From: an uncultured Bacteroidales bacterium
GTDB lineage: Bacteria; Bacteroidota; Bacteroidia; Bacteroidales; UBA932
Assembly: GCA_944323445.1 (NCBI GenBank)
Contig: CALUSM010000015.1
Coordinates: forward strand, 1 to 57,637
Length of the DNA: 57,637 nt
Reading direction: 5' to 3'
Below, piece after piece: positions 1 through 9,100 of the stretch (position 1 is its first letter; each line of letters begins with the position of its first letter). The position numbers and the translations under genes are program-made. The notes under the pieces are model-generated. The model was not told the origin of the DNA and searched no databases. It worked only from the letters and a program-made list of their open reading frames with translations.

Positions 1-99
1 GGCATGCCTGCAGAATACGGCCGCATCGAGACCACCATTGCGCCCGAAGTCCTGACAGACATCGCCGAGTGGATACTGTTGGTGACATCCACCTTGTAA
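1..99 (+). other. Possible C-terminal fragment of an unknown ORF at the window edge
   Basis: Frame 1 is open from the window edge to a TAA at 97-99 and would encode about 32 residues, with a segment RIETTIAPEVLTDIAEW. I do not recognise it. Its last residues overlap the antisense DUF4143 remnant, so the true gene, if any, probably ended or was cut near 75. It may be only a chance open frame. Confidence 0.2.
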
Positions 100-237
100 C
101 CGTCTTTTTCAATTGTGCACTTCTCATATAAGCCACGATAACAAAATTGTTACACTTTAATTCTCCGGCACATTCAATGATACTGTCTACTTCACGTTTC
201 TCAGTTTTTGGACTGCTCATATTATAAACACATATTG
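67..237 (-). pseudogene. Remnant of AAA ATPase / DUF4143 C-terminus, frameshifted
   Basis: The minus strand encodes a short piece that resembles the C-terminal end of DUF4143-type ATP-binding proteins (large AAA ATPases with a nuclease-like tail). From about 235 it reads ICVYNMSSPKTEKREVDSII, then a cysteine-rich stretch and FVIVAY. The natural continuation EKCTIEKDGYKVDVTNSI is present but in another frame. The break lies near 124-130 and would be mended by one added base. No ATPase domain lies upstream and the homology stops near 67, so both ends are missing. I infer a decayed gene. The family assignment is from memory of the conserved K-T-x-K-R-E-V pattern and needs a profile search. Confidence 0.5.
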
Positions 238-267
238 CATAAAAAAGTACGTATTTTATGCAATATG
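231..267. repeat. Perfect 14-bp inverted repeat, 9-nt loop
   Basis: The arms at 231-244 and 254-267 (CATATTGCATAAAA and its exact complement) flank a 9-nt loop. The repeat lies exactly where the homology of the truncated DUF4143 remnant ends and about 30 bp beyond the stop codon of the ABC permease. It could be a terminator-like hairpin, a repressor site or the scar of an element. No U-tract follows on either strand. Confidence 0.7.
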
Positions 268-293
268 AAAATTTTATTGAGTAAAATATGACA

Positions 294-2678
294 TTAGCGG
301 AGTCCCCGGGCAGGATTAAGGGTCGCGGCCCGCCAGCTCTGCAGCGAGACGGACAGCAGGGAGATGATCAGGACAACAGCCCCGGAGGCGGCGAAAATCC
401 ACCAGTCGAGGGTCGTCCTGTAGGCGAAGCGCTGGAGCCAGCCGTGGAGGACGAGCCAGGAGACCGGGACGGCCACAGCGAACGCAATGGCGATGTAGCA
501 GATGAAGTTGATGTTGAGCATACGGACGATGAGGCCGGCTGTGGCTCCGTTAACCTTCCTGATGGCAATCTCCTTGGTGCGGCGGCGGATGATGAAGGCC
601 ATGAAGATGATCAGGCCGAGGTCAGCAATAATCAGGCACAGGAGGGTAAATACCAGTACGAGGCTACGGGCATTGAACTCGTTGCGGTACAGCGACCTGT
701 AGATGCTGCTAAGAGGCACGAAGTCGCTCTGGCGGTCGGGAAAAACCTCCGCCCACGCCGCGCTGAGGGCCTGCATGGCCCCGTCCGGGTCAGATGTGTC
801 TATACGCACCATCAGGCAGAACTGGAAAAGGTTGCGGTGCAGCATGATCAGCGGCAGACTCTCCTCGAACACACCGGTGTAGCTGTAGTCCTCCGAGACA
901 CCGGCTATCACCCCGCTGTTGATATAGTCGAGCGTGCCCTGCCTTATCTCCAGCGGCTGTCCGACCGCCTCCTCCGGCGTACTGAATCCCAATGCCGTTA
1001 TGGCCTTGCGGTTGATAATGTACTCCTCGCTGCGGTCGGAGGGCCTGCCGGTCGCCCAGAAACTCCGCAGCATCTCCTGCTCCTGCGCCACACCATATCC
1101 CAGCGGCGAGAAGTCTCCGCCCGCCACCATCGGTATGTCGTAAAATGACAGGAATCCGTCCCCGGCCACCATCACCGGCACCTGCACCCACTCCATCGAG
1201 CCTCCCCTGCGCACACTTACATGGTCCCGTATCGCATTGCCCGGCAACTGGAACGACGTGGTGACCTCCTTGATCAGGGGACTGCGGCCCAGTCGCTCCC
1301 GCAGCAGGGGAAATTTTCCCATGGCGTTCTCCGGCAGCCCGCTCATCACCAGCACCCCGCTCCCGTCGCCTCCGGTCTGCACGCTCCCGATGACCTTCAT
1401 CTGCCGGCTGATACCCACCGACAGAATCAGGACGGTAATCACCACCGAGTACTGCACGGCCAGCATCCAGCGGACATTGCCGTAGGAAAAATGCACAGGA
1501 CGGCTGTCATGTCCGGTATTCAGGAAGCGGGTCAGGGCCATGTTCCTGACAGCCGGCACAAGGGCCACCGATACAGTCACCGCTGCGAATATCAAGGATG
1601 TGAGAGCGGTCGGCAGAAACTCCATCCTGCCCGGAACCACTCCGTATCCAAACACCACAGCGGCCAGAGCCAGGCCGATGACTATTGCACTCACCGCCAG
1701 CACCAGGGCCTGCAGCGCCTCATCCTTCAGTATCTCCGAGGCCGGAGCCCCGTGCAGGCGCAGGAGCTGGTAGAATCGCCTATTAGCAGAAAAAATGAGG
1801 CTGCCGTTGAGCCAGAGGTTGAAGAGCACGACCACCAGCAGCAGGGCATTGGCCCCGACGGTCAGCCAGATATAGGCGATGTTGCCGTTTACGCTCAGTT
1901 CCCGGAGGTTGTGACTGTGCAGGTGAATGTCCGTCAGGGGCATGAGGCCGGCCCGGAGGGGAGCCGCATTCTCGGGTGTCATCCCGCGGACCAGTTCCGT
2001 TATCATTCCCTCCACCTCCGCTATGTCACTCCCCCCATCAAGCAACAGGTAGGTATAGCAGAACGTATTCATGTCCTCGGGCAGAAGCATCAGCGCGTCC
2101 CCTCTCCAGTGCGAGGTCTCCGGGACATCCTTATAAATACCGGTAATCTGCATCGGGACACCTTCGATTTCCAGGTCAGTCCCCAAGACACCTCCCGCCA
2201 TATCCTTCATCCCCGCCAGCTTCCGGGCCAGGCTCTCGCTGATTATCACCTGACCGGCAGCCTCCAGCGCACCCGCGGCCGTTCCGCCCTCCACCATCTC
2301 CAGGTCGAATGTCCAGAGAAAATCCCTATTGACACGGAATACCTTTTCCTCAGCTGTCAGGTACGTGCCCTGATATTTCAGGTCCGGCTGATACACCTCG
2401 TGCAATTTGGCGATGGCCCTGACCTCCGGTATCTGCCGGATTGGATCGTCCGTCATATTGCCCCATACCCTTCCGTCCACCTGTTCCCCCTCCGAGGCCA
2501 GAGTCAGCCGGACGATACGGTCAGCATTTCCGTTGTACCTGTCCCAGCTCAATTCCCGCCGGATGTAGTTCACCGAGACAAGCAGCGAGGCGAGCACCAC
2601 CGACAGCCCCGCCAGATTGACCATCCGCAGCGACACGTGCCGCCGCAACAGTCTCATTGCAATTTCCAAATTCTTCAT
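294..2678 (-). CDS. FtsX/MacB-type ABC transporter permease
   Basis: This 794-residue inner-membrane protein has the standard Bacteroidota layout of two MacB-like periplasmic domains and two FtsX permease blocks. A transmembrane helix lies at about residues 19-39, with further helices near 265-385, one near 405-425, and the last block from about 675 to the end, which closes with LNPARGLR. The family works with a separate ATPase in mechanotransmission or in export of lipoproteins or peptides. No ATPase gene is adjacent. I start at ATG 2678 (MKNLEIAMRLLRRH); the longer reading from 2747 adds 23 residues unlike the family. The substrate is unknown. Confidence 0.85.
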   Translation of the reverse strand: MKNLEIAMRLLRRHVSLRMVNLAGLSVVLASLLVSVNYIRRELSWDRYNGNADRIVRLTLASEGEQVDGRVWGNMTDDPIRQIPEVRAIAKLHEVYQPDLKYQGTYLTAEEKVFRVNRDFLWTFDLEMVEGGTAAGALEAAGQVIISESLARKLAGMKDMAGGVLGTDLEIEGVPMQITGIYKDVPETSHWRGDALMLLPEDMNTFCYTYLLLDGGSDIAEVEGMITELVRGMTPENAAPLRAGLMPLTDIHLHSHNLRELSVNGNIAYIWLTVGANALLLVVVLFNLWLNGSLIFSANRRFYQLLRLHGAPASEILKDEALQALVLAVSAIVIGLALAAVVFGYGVVPGRMEFLPTALTSLIFAAVTVSVALVPAVRNMALTRFLNTGHDSRPVHFSYGNVRWMLAVQYSVVITVLILSVGISRQMKVIGSVQTGGDGSGVLVMSGLPENAMGKFPLLRERLGRSPLIKEVTTSFQLPGNAIRDHVSVRRGGSMEWVQVPVMVAGDGFLSFYDIPMVAGGDFSPLGYGVAQEQEMLRSFWATGRPSDRSEEYIINRKAITALGFSTPEEAVGQPLEIRQGTLDYINSGVIAGVSEDYSYTGVFEESLPLIMLHRNLFQFCLMVRIDTSDPDGAMQALSAAWAEVFPDRQSDFVPLSSIYRSLYRNEFNARSLVLVFTLLCLIIADLGLIIFMAFIIRRRTKEIAIRKVNGATAGLIVRMLNINFICYIAIAFAVAVPVSWLVLHGWLQRFAYRTTLDWWIFAASGAVVLIISLLSVSLQSWRAATLNPARGLR

Positions 2679-2758
2679 ACCGCAAACATAACACGGAAAA
2701 TGCCTCTCTCCAAATATCGGGCAGTTAGCAAGGCTCGCGCAACTCACTGATTTCCAAC

Positions 2759-2787
2759 TGATGCTGACTTACATTTTGTCAGCATCA
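2759..2787. repeat. Hairpin between two minus-strand genes
   Basis: Perfect 10-bp arms (TGATGCTGAC and its complement) enclose 9 nt. It sits downstream of the TPR/HTH gene and upstream of the permease gene, so it may end transcription of the former, but no T-run follows. The half-site TGCTGAC recurs at 2845-2851 and in the palindrome inside dinD. Confidence 0.55.
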
Positions 2788-2862
2788 ATGCCAACACCGC
2801 TTACAGCCGGACGAACAGCAGAAATGAAGTATGAGAAAACTGCATTGCTGACCTGAAAATAT

Positions 2863-4260
2863 TTACTTTCTAGGAAAATTCTGCGCGATGAAATCGGAAA
2901 GGCGCAGCCCCGGAGCTATCTTCCGTGCAGTACGGGTCTTCTGGACATTGAGCGAATGCACGTTGAGACGGCGGACGGCGCAGATGGCTCCGGTAGGGAA
3001 ACCGCAGGCCATCAGAGCAATGAGCAGGAGGTCGTTGCGGGTAAGGGACGGATGTTCGCGCTCTATCTCGGAAAGTACCCCGGGATACAGCAGGTCGCAT
3101 ATCCTCCGGATGCGGTCATGCACCTCTTCTTCGGGAAAATAGCGGTCGAGCATCTTCCGGATGTCAACGGTAGAGGTGCTTCCGTCACCGTCCCGGCCGC
3201 AGGCCTCGTTCATCTCGCCGATGAGTGCCACCATATCGCGCAGAACCGACTGGATTCCCTCACCAGCTTCCGCTCCCTCGAATTCCGGAGACACTTCAAA
3301 GGTCTCGATAGACGCTTTCAGAGCACAATTCTCCAATCTGAGCCTCCGCACCCTGAGCCACAGAATCCCGGCCCCGGCCAGCACCACGGCAAGCACTGCC
3401 GCCAGCACAAGCACAAGGGCCATCACCCGCAGACGGGCCTCCACCGACTGCAAGCGCAGCGTCTCATTCTCGAGCATCAGCCCGGCGAGCCGAAGAGCCT
3501 CCGCATCTGCACGGTTCCCGACATACGTCCCGCCCATAATGACGGACTGCTTCCCAAGCAATTCCTCCCCGATAGTCAGAGTCCTTCCGTCTCCCTCCTC
3601 CCGTGCGAGCCTCATACCGAGAGCAATATCGTCAGCAGCCTGTCCCGCAGCATAGCTGAATAGTCCGCGGGCCAATGACAGATATACCTCAGCCGCCTCC
3701 TCCACACCGGTTCTCCGCTCAAGGCTGTCCAGCGCAACGGCATATTGCTCCGCACCGCAATCCGGCATCAGAGTGTACATACTGCCCACGACTGAGCGCA
3801 GCAGCCGCATCGACTCACCGTCGCCCGCCCTTTCAGAAGCCGGAAGTGCATTCCACCAGCTCCCGAGCCCCGCCAGCGTATCCGCCATCTCCTGCCGGAC
3901 CGCAGCCCGCATCAGCAGAGCACGGGCGCAAAGCCTTTTCTGAGCTCCGCTCCGGAAGAACTCCACCGCCCCATGCACAGCCGTATCCCTGATCATCGGC
4001 TCACCGCAGAGATAATCGGCCTCAGCCACAAGCAGCAGGTAATAAGCCCTCTCGGCACGGCTCATCCGGATATCCTTCCCGTCTGCGACAGAGGAAAGCA
4101 CCTGCCTGGCAGCCTGAGGATCCGAGGCCATCAGCGAGTCCGCAGTCTCAAGCAGCGGCGTGGCCTTTCCGTTGCCGGAAGAGCAGGAAAGTCCATAGAT
4201 GATAACGGCAGCCGCAAGAGCGGCCACTGCCAGCCGGAATATGTCGATTCTTATTTTCAC
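2863..4260 (-). CDS. Membrane-anchored TPR-like protein with C-terminal HTH
   Basis: This 465-residue protein has an N-terminal hydrophobic segment (about residues 8-27, ending GLSCSS, a poor lipobox). A helical region of degenerate TPR-like repeats follows (about 35-270), then a second membrane helix (about 280-305), a charged linker, and a C-terminal helical region (about 385-465). The last region, with SLTRNDLLLIALMACGFPTG, resembles the LuxR-like helix-turn-helix tail of Bacteroidota TPR regulators. This suggests a sensor with the helical repeats outside the membrane and a DNA-binding tail in the cytosol. It begins 27 bp after nnrD ends, probably in one transcript. Its target is unknown. 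Confidence 0.6.
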   Translation of the reverse strand: MKIRIDIFRLAVAALAAAVIIYGLSCSSGNGKATPLLETADSLMASDPQAARQVLSSVADGKDIRMSRAERAYYLLLVAEADYLCGEPMIRDTAVHGAVEFFRSGAQKRLCARALLMRAAVRQEMADTLAGLGSWWNALPASERAGDGESMRLLRSVVGSMYTLMPDCGAEQYAVALDSLERRTGVEEAAEVYLSLARGLFSYAAGQAADDIALGMRLAREEGDGRTLTIGEELLGKQSVIMGGTYVGNRADAEALRLAGLMLENETLRLQSVEARLRVMALVLVLAAVLAVVLAGAGILWLRVRRLRLENCALKASIETFEVSPEFEGAEAGEGIQSVLRDMVALIGEMNEACGRDGDGSTSTVDIRKMLDRYFPEEEVHDRIRRICDLLYPGVLSEIEREHPSLTRNDLLLIALMACGFPTGAICAVRRLNVHSLNVQKTRTARKIAPGLRLSDFIAQNFPRK

Positions 4261-4287
4261 GCCCCGAATTTAGCAATAATTTCTCAT

Positions 4288-5151
4288 TCACTCAACAGCC
4301 AGGAAAGCTTCTCCGAGACAGTCGGCGATGTCGCGGCTGTTCATGCCGTTCTGCCCGTAGCGGGAGGCGGCAATGTCCCCCGCCCTGCCGTGCAGCCATA
4401 CTCCCATGCGGGCCGCCTCGAACGCCCCGTAGCCAGAGGCCAGCAACCCGGTCAGCAGGCCGGTCAGCACATCTCCGCTGCCGCCGGTGGCCATCCCGGG
4501 ATTGCCGGTGGTGTTGAATGCCGCCTGTCCGTCCGGAGAGATTACAGCCGAATGCGGCCCCTTGACCACCACACAGCTGCGCGTCCGTACGGCTAAGTCA
4601 GCAGCTTTCGCCAGCCTTTCCCCCGCAGTGGTCCATTCGCCCACCAGACGGCGGAGCTCTCCGAGATGGGGTGTGAGAATTGAGCCTTCAGGCACTAATC
4701 CAAGCAAATCAGGCCCGGCGGCAATGATGTTCAGGGCATCCGCATCCAGGACCATCGGCCGGTGCCATGCACGCAGCAGGCTTCTTAGAGTCGCCTCCGT
4801 CTCAGGATGCCGTCCGAGGCCGCACCCGCATCCTACCGCGGTATACCGCTCCATATTTGAGGGCAATGCGGAAAAATGCCCCTGTGGGTCGCAGTCCACC
4901 ATAGCTGAAGGGCAGGTGCAGTGAATCACCGTCCGCTCGGACTCCGGCAGATGCACCGTCACTAAGCCGCAGCCGGAGCGCAGCGCCCCCATGGCGGCCA
5001 GAACAGCCGCCCCGGCCATCCCACGCGAACCGCACACTAAAAGCGCATGCCCGAAGTCCCCCTTGTGCGCATCCTCCCGCCTCGGCCTCAGCATCCGACG
5101 CACATCCTCCATTTCGGTGTTAATTCTTTGTAATTGTATCATTTTTATCAC
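4288..5151 (-). CDS. nnrD: ADP-dependent (S)-NAD(P)H-hydrate dehydratase
   Basis: A repair enzyme that uses ADP to dehydrate damaged NADHX and NADPHX back to NADH and NADPH. The ribokinase-like fold shows in HKGDFGHALLVCGS (residues 29-42), LDADALN (136-141), LTPHLGE (159-165) and the signature NPGMATGGSGD (217-227), whose last Asp is the expected catalytic base. At 287 residues it is only the dehydratase half; many bacteria fuse it to an NnrE/YjeF_N epimerase, and none is in the window. The start could be Met1, Met4 or Met14. Its 5' end overlaps the 3' end of dinD by 32 nt if Met1 is used, so the two are probably coupled. Confidence 0.88.
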   Translation of the reverse strand: MIKMIQLQRINTEMEDVRRMLRPRREDAHKGDFGHALLVCGSRGMAGAAVLAAMGALRSGCGLVTVHLPESERTVIHCTCPSAMVDCDPQGHFSALPSNMERYTAVGCGCGLGRHPETEATLRSLLRAWHRPMVLDADALNIIAAGPDLLGLVPEGSILTPHLGELRRLVGEWTTAGERLAKAADLAVRTRSCVVVKGPHSAVISPDGQAAFNTTGNPGMATGGSGDVLTGLLTGLLASGYGAFEAARMGVWLHGRAGDIAASRYGQNGMNSRDIADCLGEAFLAVE

Positions 5152-5980
5152 TTTTTATCTTCTTCTCATCTGATTTAAGCCTTTTCTCCACCTTTCTCAC
5201 ATCCTCTCCTGCCGGAAGACTTTCCGGAACTATCCCACGTCTCAACAGCATCTTCCTCACAGCTGTATTATTGTCCACATGTTCATCACAGATATCTTTC
5301 TGGCCGTAAAGTTCTTTCTGCTGCACATTCACAGAAGTCATCTCCGCCGCAAGATCCTTGGCCTTGATGCTCACTGTCGGTAAAAAATCGGCCAATGGAC
5401 GATTTGCCGGGGCTCCTAATTTACGCTTAAGCAATGCCGTATCCAGCTTAAACAGAGCTTTATCTCCTTTGGAACGGATGATGGAAAAACCACGGGAATC
5501 AACACCTCTTTCGTATAAAATACCGGACATACGCTTCTCTGTTTCAGCGAGTTTGTTCCGGGCCTGCACGCGTTCGTACTCAAGTATGCGTTTCTGAATG
5601 AGCTCGGCACGCCTGGTCTGAACTGCGAAATAGCTCTGAGCGAAAGCGACTTGCGGCTTCCTGGCATCTCCGTTCTGTGCGATAAGATAACATGCATAGC
5701 GCGTAAGCATCAAATCGTAAAGTTCTCTTTCTGAGCCAGATCCTAGGGAGACCATTTTGCTGACGTCAGCAAAATGGTATGAGACATCCTGACCGGCATT
5801 CATGCACGCCGCCTTGGCCTTCTCAACAATGTTTTCAAAATTCCGCCACTGTGTGTAACCCAGCAACTTAGACAATTCCCTGGCACTCCAGCACTCCACG
5901 CCCTCATAGTCATTGGCGATTGACTCGAACTGTCTGAACAGTTCCATAATCTCATCAGTTTTCATTGTATCACGTATCAT
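5120..5980 (-). CDS. dinD: DNA damage-inducible protein D (DinD)
   Basis: This 286-residue protein matches DinD along its length: WSARELSKLLGYTQWRNF (BRO-N-like DNA-binding region, about residues 33-50), then KAKAAC, the block LMLTRYACYLIAQNGD, FAQSYFAVQTRRAEL, and a lysine-rich tail. In E. coli DinD is SOS-induced and blocks RecA strand exchange. Whether it does so here is inference. Met6 (5965) is an alternative start. The DNA is visibly more AT-rich than its neighbours and the tail is very lysine-rich, so the gene may have been acquired. A 28-bp perfect palindrome lies inside it. A TATATTTG promoter box is at 6033-6040. Confidence 0.88.
   Translation of the reverse strand: MIRDTMKTDEIMELFRQFESIANDYEGVECWSARELSKLLGYTQWRNFENIVEKAKAACMNAGQDVSYHFADVSKMVSLGSGSERELYDLMLTRYACYLIAQNGDARKPQVAFAQSYFAVQTRRAELIQKRILEYERVQARNKLAETEKRMSGILYERGVDSRGFSIIRSKGDKALFKLDTALLKRKLGAPANRPLADFLPTVSIKAKDLAAEMTSVNVQQKELYGQKDICDEHVDNNTAVRKMLLRRGIVPESLPAGEDVRKVEKRLKSDEKKIKSDKNDTITKN
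5751..5778. repeat. 28-bp perfect palindrome inside dinD
   Basis: ACCATTTTGCTGAC is followed at once by its exact reverse complement, with no loop. It encodes the YHFADVSKMV part of DinD. It could be an operator-like site or simply a chance result of codon choice; at this length chance is unlikely but selection is unproven. Confidence 0.85.
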
Positions 5981-6032
5981 TTAAGTTAAACGCATAACTA
6001 CAGCAGGGACGGCTGTGGGATAAAAGATGACA

Positions 6033-6040
6033 CAAATATA
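6033..6040 (-). promoter_or_regulatory. Promoter -7 box for dinD
   Basis: On the minus strand this reads TATATTTG, matching the Bacteroidota TAnnTTTG consensus. It predicts a start site some 45 nt ahead of the dinD start codon. No clear -33 TTTG was found at the usual distance. Confidence 0.55.
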
Positions 6041-6063
6041 AGTATTTAATGCCTGAAAGCAAA

Positions 6064-6093
6064 CAGGGCGTGACATAAAAGCGCCACGCCCTG
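6064..6093 (-). terminator. Terminator of the fused dehydrogenase gene
   Basis: Perfect 9-bp arms CAGGGCGTG and CACGCCCTG enclose a 12-nt loop. The hairpin lies 23 bp past the stop codon of the 1080-residue gene and is followed on the minus strand by a T-rich stretch (TTTGCTTT). Confidence 0.7.
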
Positions 6094-6115
6094 AATGGAT
6101 GATATCTGCGGAAGG

Positions 6116-9100
6116 CTATTTGAAGGCCTGCTCACTGAGGCCTTTGCCGCTGAGGGCCAGGTCCTTGAAGTACTCTGGCACGGGACGGCCGAGGAGGGCA
6201 TCCACGTAGAGCTTGCCGATGTACTGCGAGAGCATGAAGCCGTGGCCGCGCATGCCGATGAAGAGGCCGAGGGCCGGGTCGACGATATAGCGCGGCTCCA
6301 CATAGTAGCCTGCCCAGGTGGCCTGGATACCGACTTCCTTGAGAGCGGGGATCCACTCGGAGAAGACTTCGGAGGCTATCTCGAGGAAGGCCTGGGTATT
6401 GATTCTGAGATCCTTGCCGGCCTCTGCAGGATCGGTAGCCGGAGAGGCGCAGCCGATAATCTGGCCGGTGTCGGCGAGCTGCTGCCCGTAGACAGCCGAG
6501 AAGCCCTTGTAATGACGGCGGTCGATGAGCATGTCCAGAGGAGCACCCTCCTTGCCCAAAAGCGGCAGACGCTTGGTGATGAAGGCCTGGTGCTTGACAG
6601 GATACAGGCCGGTCTCGATGCCGAGCATGTGGGCGAATTTCTCCGCGCCGTATCCGAGGGCATTGACAAATATCTCCGTGCGGAACCTAGTGTAGCGGCG
6701 GGCACTGTCGCGTACCAGCACCTCGTATTCTCCGCCTACCTTGCGTACATCCACCAGCTCAGTCTCCTCGAGGATCCGGCCGCCGTGGCTGCGCCCTATC
6801 AGGCGGACGGCGTTGATGGTCTTGCCCGGAGTCGCCTGCCAGCAGTCCTCCGTCACCTGAGCGGCCACGTACATGTCCAGACCCGGACGCATGTAGAGCG
6901 ATATCTCTTTCTGGAAATCCTTGGGATCCACCATGTAGGCCTTGGACCAGGCGCGGGCGGCGTCGAGAGAGCGGTAGGTCGCCTCATCGTGGGCGAAGTT
7001 GACATAGCGGATCAGGCGGAAGTCTATGTTCGCATGCTGCTGCAGATCCCGGAATATCTCGAGGTTGTGGTTGGCGATGTCGGCCAGCGCGGGCAGGGAG
7101 AATGCCGGACGTCCGCCGGCGATATTTCTCCACGAGCTGCCGCGGTCCTTATTGACCAGCACGGGAGCGAAACCGGCCTCGGCCAGATAGCGGAATACCG
7201 CCGAGCCCGCCATACCGCCTCCTGCAACGAGAGCCCCTACCTTGCCGCCGTCGGCAACAGCCCCGGACGGCAGGACTATCTTCTCAGCCCCGGCCTTGTT
7301 GATGACATTGCCCAGCTCCACGAGACTAGCCATGGGCGCACGGGGGGTGAAGTCGCCGGTCACCTCTATGCCGTAGGGGCGCAGGGCGGACTTGGCCCTC
7401 GGGAGGCAGCGCTTGCCGCGGCAGGGTCCCATGCCCAGACGGGAGATGTGCTTGAGCTCGTCGGCCGAGATAGTCTTGCGGTCGCCTATCAATTCCAGTA
7501 TCCTCTCCAATGTAAGGTCCTCGCAGTGGCAGATATAGGTCTTGCCGTCCACCGAAGGAGCCGGTTTCATCTCCACGGGAGCAGGATAGCGTTCCTTGAC
7601 GATGAAGCCGCGGGCATCGGTCAGCACGCCGCCGTCATAGAGCTGAGCCACCTTGACGCGGGCCACATTGGTCTTGTTGGGCTTGAGCATGATTTTCTCG
7701 ATGACACCCTCTCCGACCTTCCTGCCGTTGTCGTCCACCAGGAATACCCCGGAGCCTTCCTGTACCTCATACTCGATAGGCAGGAAGAGCTTGCCGGCAC
7801 GGGTATCATAGCCGAAAATGGCCAGGCCGGGGCACTGGTACACACACTGCATACAACCGATACACTTGTTGTAGTCTATCTTGGGAGTAGTGGATGTGGA
7901 ACTCTTGGTAATGGCTCCGCTCTTGCAGGCAAATGAACATGGGTTGCAGGCAAATCCGTAGAGACAGTCCATGATTACAAATGGAGCGGCAGCGGCTCTC
8001 TTTGCGGAGGGCATCGCGGGCTCCTGGAGAATCCTCACGGGATGCTGCTGGGAGTCAATGTATTCCTTTGAAACCTGAAGGTAGCTGTCATAATTGAAGC
8101 GGCGGCCGAGGTTCTGGAGGATCTCATACGCGCACTGCCTTCCTCGGAGTACGGCTGAGGTACCCTCGCCGATACGGACGGAGTCGCCGACTCCGTGGCA
8201 GCTGCGGCCGAAGACGGCATTGCCCTTGACAAAGAGCTGGTTGTCAGGCATCAGACCGGTACAGATGTTGATGCAGTCGATACCGTCGATGAGCCTTTCG
8301 GTACCGGGGATGGGCTTGAAGTTCTCGCACTCGGCGATGATGGCTCCGGTAATGCCGGTATGGTCGGCATTGGGCACAGCCTCCACCAGCACGTGGGAGG
8401 TCAGAATCGGGATGCCGAGACGGCGCACCCTGTTGGCCTGCACGGGGAAGCCTCCCTCGCGGGGCATACCCTCGATGATCATCCTGACGTTGGCCCCGGC
8501 CTGCATGGCCTGATAGGATGTCAGGTAGCCGATGTTGCCGGCTCCGACCGTAAGGATGTTCTTGCCCAGCAGAGTAAACTGGGTGTTCATCATCCTCTGG
8601 ACCACAGCGGCGGTGTAGACTCCGGGCACATCGTCGTTCTTGAAGGCCGGCATGAAGGGCACGGCACCGGTGGCGATGACCAGCTCGTCGGTATCCACAT
8701 AGAAGACCTTGTCGGTAGCGATATTCTTGACCGCCAGCCTTTTGCCCTCGAGGATATCCCAGACCACAGAGTCCAGCATGATACCCTCGTGAGAGTCCCC
8801 GGCCAGGGTCCTGGCTATATCGAATCCCCTCATCCCTCCGAAACGCTTTTCCTTCTCAAAGAAGAAGAACTGGTGGGTCTGCATCAGGAACTGACCTCCA
8901 ATCTCGCTGTTGCTGTCAATTACCAGACAGTCCACGCCCTCTTTCAGCAGTTCCTCGCGGACTGCCAGACCGGCAGGACCGGCACCGATAATGGCCACTG
9001 TTGTCTTGTATACTTCCCTTTCCTCCACCCGGCCGTCCTTCTCAGTGACCAGAACACCCTTAAAGCCGCTGTCGGCGCTTAGCCTGGCGACCTCCCGAAC

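Noticed and set aside
1..13. GGCATGCCTGCAG resembles SphI-PstI polylinker DNA of cloning vectors
   Set aside because: The next bases do not continue the polylinker and the sequence can be natural; 12 bp is too short to claim contamination.
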